The position numbers were made by a program, and so were the translations under genes. From NCBI GenBank assembly GCA_002369055.1, contig DFEL01000138.1, forward strand, positions 1-23,938: a stretch of DNA of 23,938 bases. Direction: 5' to 3'. This stretch comes from Cyanobacteria bacterium UBA3803 (GTDB lineage: Bacteria; Cyanobacteriota; Vampirovibrionia; Gastranaerophilales; Gastranaerophilaceae). The notes beneath the pieces are model-generated. The model was not told the origin of the DNA. It did no database searches and worked only from the letters and a program-made list of their open reading frames with translations. Position 1 is the stretch's first letter; every line of letters begins with the position of its first letter. Of this stretch, positions 23,444-23,938 are shown piece by piece.

Positions 23444-23704
23444 ATGGATAAAAAGATTAGTGTAAAAGTATGCTTAGGGACAACATGTTTTGTTATGGGG
23501 TCATCAAATCTGCAAGAATTAATAGAAACGGTTCCGGCAAAATACGGTGACAGAGTTGAAGTAACAGGTGTTCCTTGTCTAGGACTTTGTTCTATGGATT
23601 GGGAGTTTTCAAAAGCTCCATATGTAAAAGTTGATGATGATGTTATTAAAGAAGCTACTGTTGAAAAAGTTTTGAATGCTATTGATGCAAAGATGAAAAA
23701 GTAA
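23444..23704 (+). CDS. Thioredoxin-like [2Fe-2S] ferredoxin domain protein (NuoE-like)
   Basis: An 86-aa protein matching only the C-terminal thioredoxin-fold domain of the NuoE/HydC (24-kDa) family. The four cluster ligands are C10 and C15 (VCLGTTC, CX4C) and C45 and C49 (PCLGLC, CX3C), the pattern for a [2Fe-2S] cluster. The ending APYVKVDDDVIKEATVEKVLNAI is also typical of that family. The full NuoE-type subunit is about 150-170 aa, so this is the single-domain version, known as stand-alone ferredoxin-like proteins near hydrogenases or NADH-dependent enzymes. No such partner is in the window. GGAAAGG lies before the ATG. Electron carrier in the cytoplasm is the likely role. It converges on lpxB with no bases between the stop codons. 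Confidence 0.85.
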   Translation: MDKKISVKVCLGTTCFVMGSSNLQELIETVPAKYGDRVEVTGVPCLGLCSMDWEFSKAPYVKVDDDVIKEATVEKVLNAIDAKMKK

Positions 23705-23938
23705 CTATTTACTGAGTTCTTTTATTATTTCGTTTGCAGCTTCTTGAGATGATATTTTATCGGATAACAAAGATTTAACACTTGCCAAGCCTTCAGTTTG
23801 ACTTTGTCGTACTTCTTTGTCATATAGTAATTTTTCAATATTGTATGAAATGTTGTTTACTGAAACATTGTGCTCTATAATTTCGGGTACAATTATTTTG
23901 CCGTTTATAATATTTGGTAATGATACCATTTTAATACA
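23705..23938 (-). CDS. lpxB: Lipid-A-disaccharide synthase, C-terminal fragment cut by the window edge
   Basis: Glycosyltransferase (GT19) that joins UDP-2,3-diacylglucosamine and lipid X to make the lipid A disaccharide. Only the last 77 residues are in the window; the frame stays open to the right edge as C-I-K-M. The visible part has VSLPNIINGKIIVPEIIEHN, the conserved end-of-domain segment in LpxB, then a family-like tail with LASVKSLLSDK and SSQEAANEIIKEL. The TAG stop (23707-23705) abuts the TAA of the [2Fe-2S] gene. This is the best evidence here that the host makes lipid A and has an outer membrane. Confidence 0.85.
   Translation of the reverse strand, partial: CIKMVSLPNIINGKIIVPEIIEHNVSVNNISYNIEKLLYDKEVRQSQTEGLASVKSLLSDKISSQEAANEIIKELSK

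Noticed and set aside
1..23938. tRNA, rRNA, CRISPR, IS element or prophage
   Set aside because: All gaps are short and none shows cloverleaf, repeat-spacer or transposase signals; no change in base use along the window that I could see by eye.

Overview
The window is an ordinary chromosomal stretch from an AT-rich bacterium, densely packed with housekeeping genes on both strands. The last gene is the 3' end of lpxB (lipid A synthesis), so the cell is probably a diderm with an outer membrane. It has flagellar-type stator genes (motA, motB) and glycolytic enzymes (enolase, GAPDH). Several small lineage-type proteins lie among the core genes. Together these suggest an uncultured gut-type non-photosynthetic relative of Cyanobacteria (Melainabacteria/Vampirovibrionia, Gastranaerophilales-like). 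That placement is inference from gene content and style; a protein search or a GyrB/Mfd tree would settle it. I see no prophage, IS element, CRISPR array, rRNA or tRNA.

Layout. 1-3600 (+): 3' part of gyrB, then adk and map, with an intrinsic terminator between adk and map. 3684-7233 (+): motA, motB, a 207-aa protein coupled to motB by a 1-nt gap, then a 303-aa proline/lysine-rich HEAT-like protein. 7244-11831 (-): a small exported protein, then the operon glmU, dCMP deaminase, nadK, recN (listed in transcription order). 11939-19465 (+): eno with a good promoter; murA with its own promoter and almost no leader; a 111-aa twin-repeat protein; mfd; and a parvulin-type peptidyl-prolyl isomerase lipoprotein ending at a strong terminator. 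19532-21449 (+): an alpha/beta hydrolase and trpS. 21553-22557 (-): gap, converging on trpS at a 15-bp bidirectional terminator. 22798-23704 (+): a 163-aa protein of unknown function and an 86-aa thioredoxin-like [2Fe-2S] protein. 23705-23938 (-): the C-terminal end of lpxB.

How they fit together. glmU, murA and lpxB serve the cell envelope: GlmU makes UDP-GlcNAc, which MurA draws on for peptidoglycan, and the lipid A pathway that LpxB belongs to starts from the same compound. gyrB, recN and mfd handle DNA topology and repair. nadK, adk and the deaminase handle nucleotides. eno and gap are glycolytic. The genes without a recognised function sit in tight operons: one overlaps murA and mfd, and two follow motB. 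Those are the best places to look for something undescribed. I did not find a clear new multi-gene system.

No gene-free stretch exceeds 300 bases. The longest is 22558-22797, which holds the gap promoter and a weaker candidate promoter for the gene at 22798.
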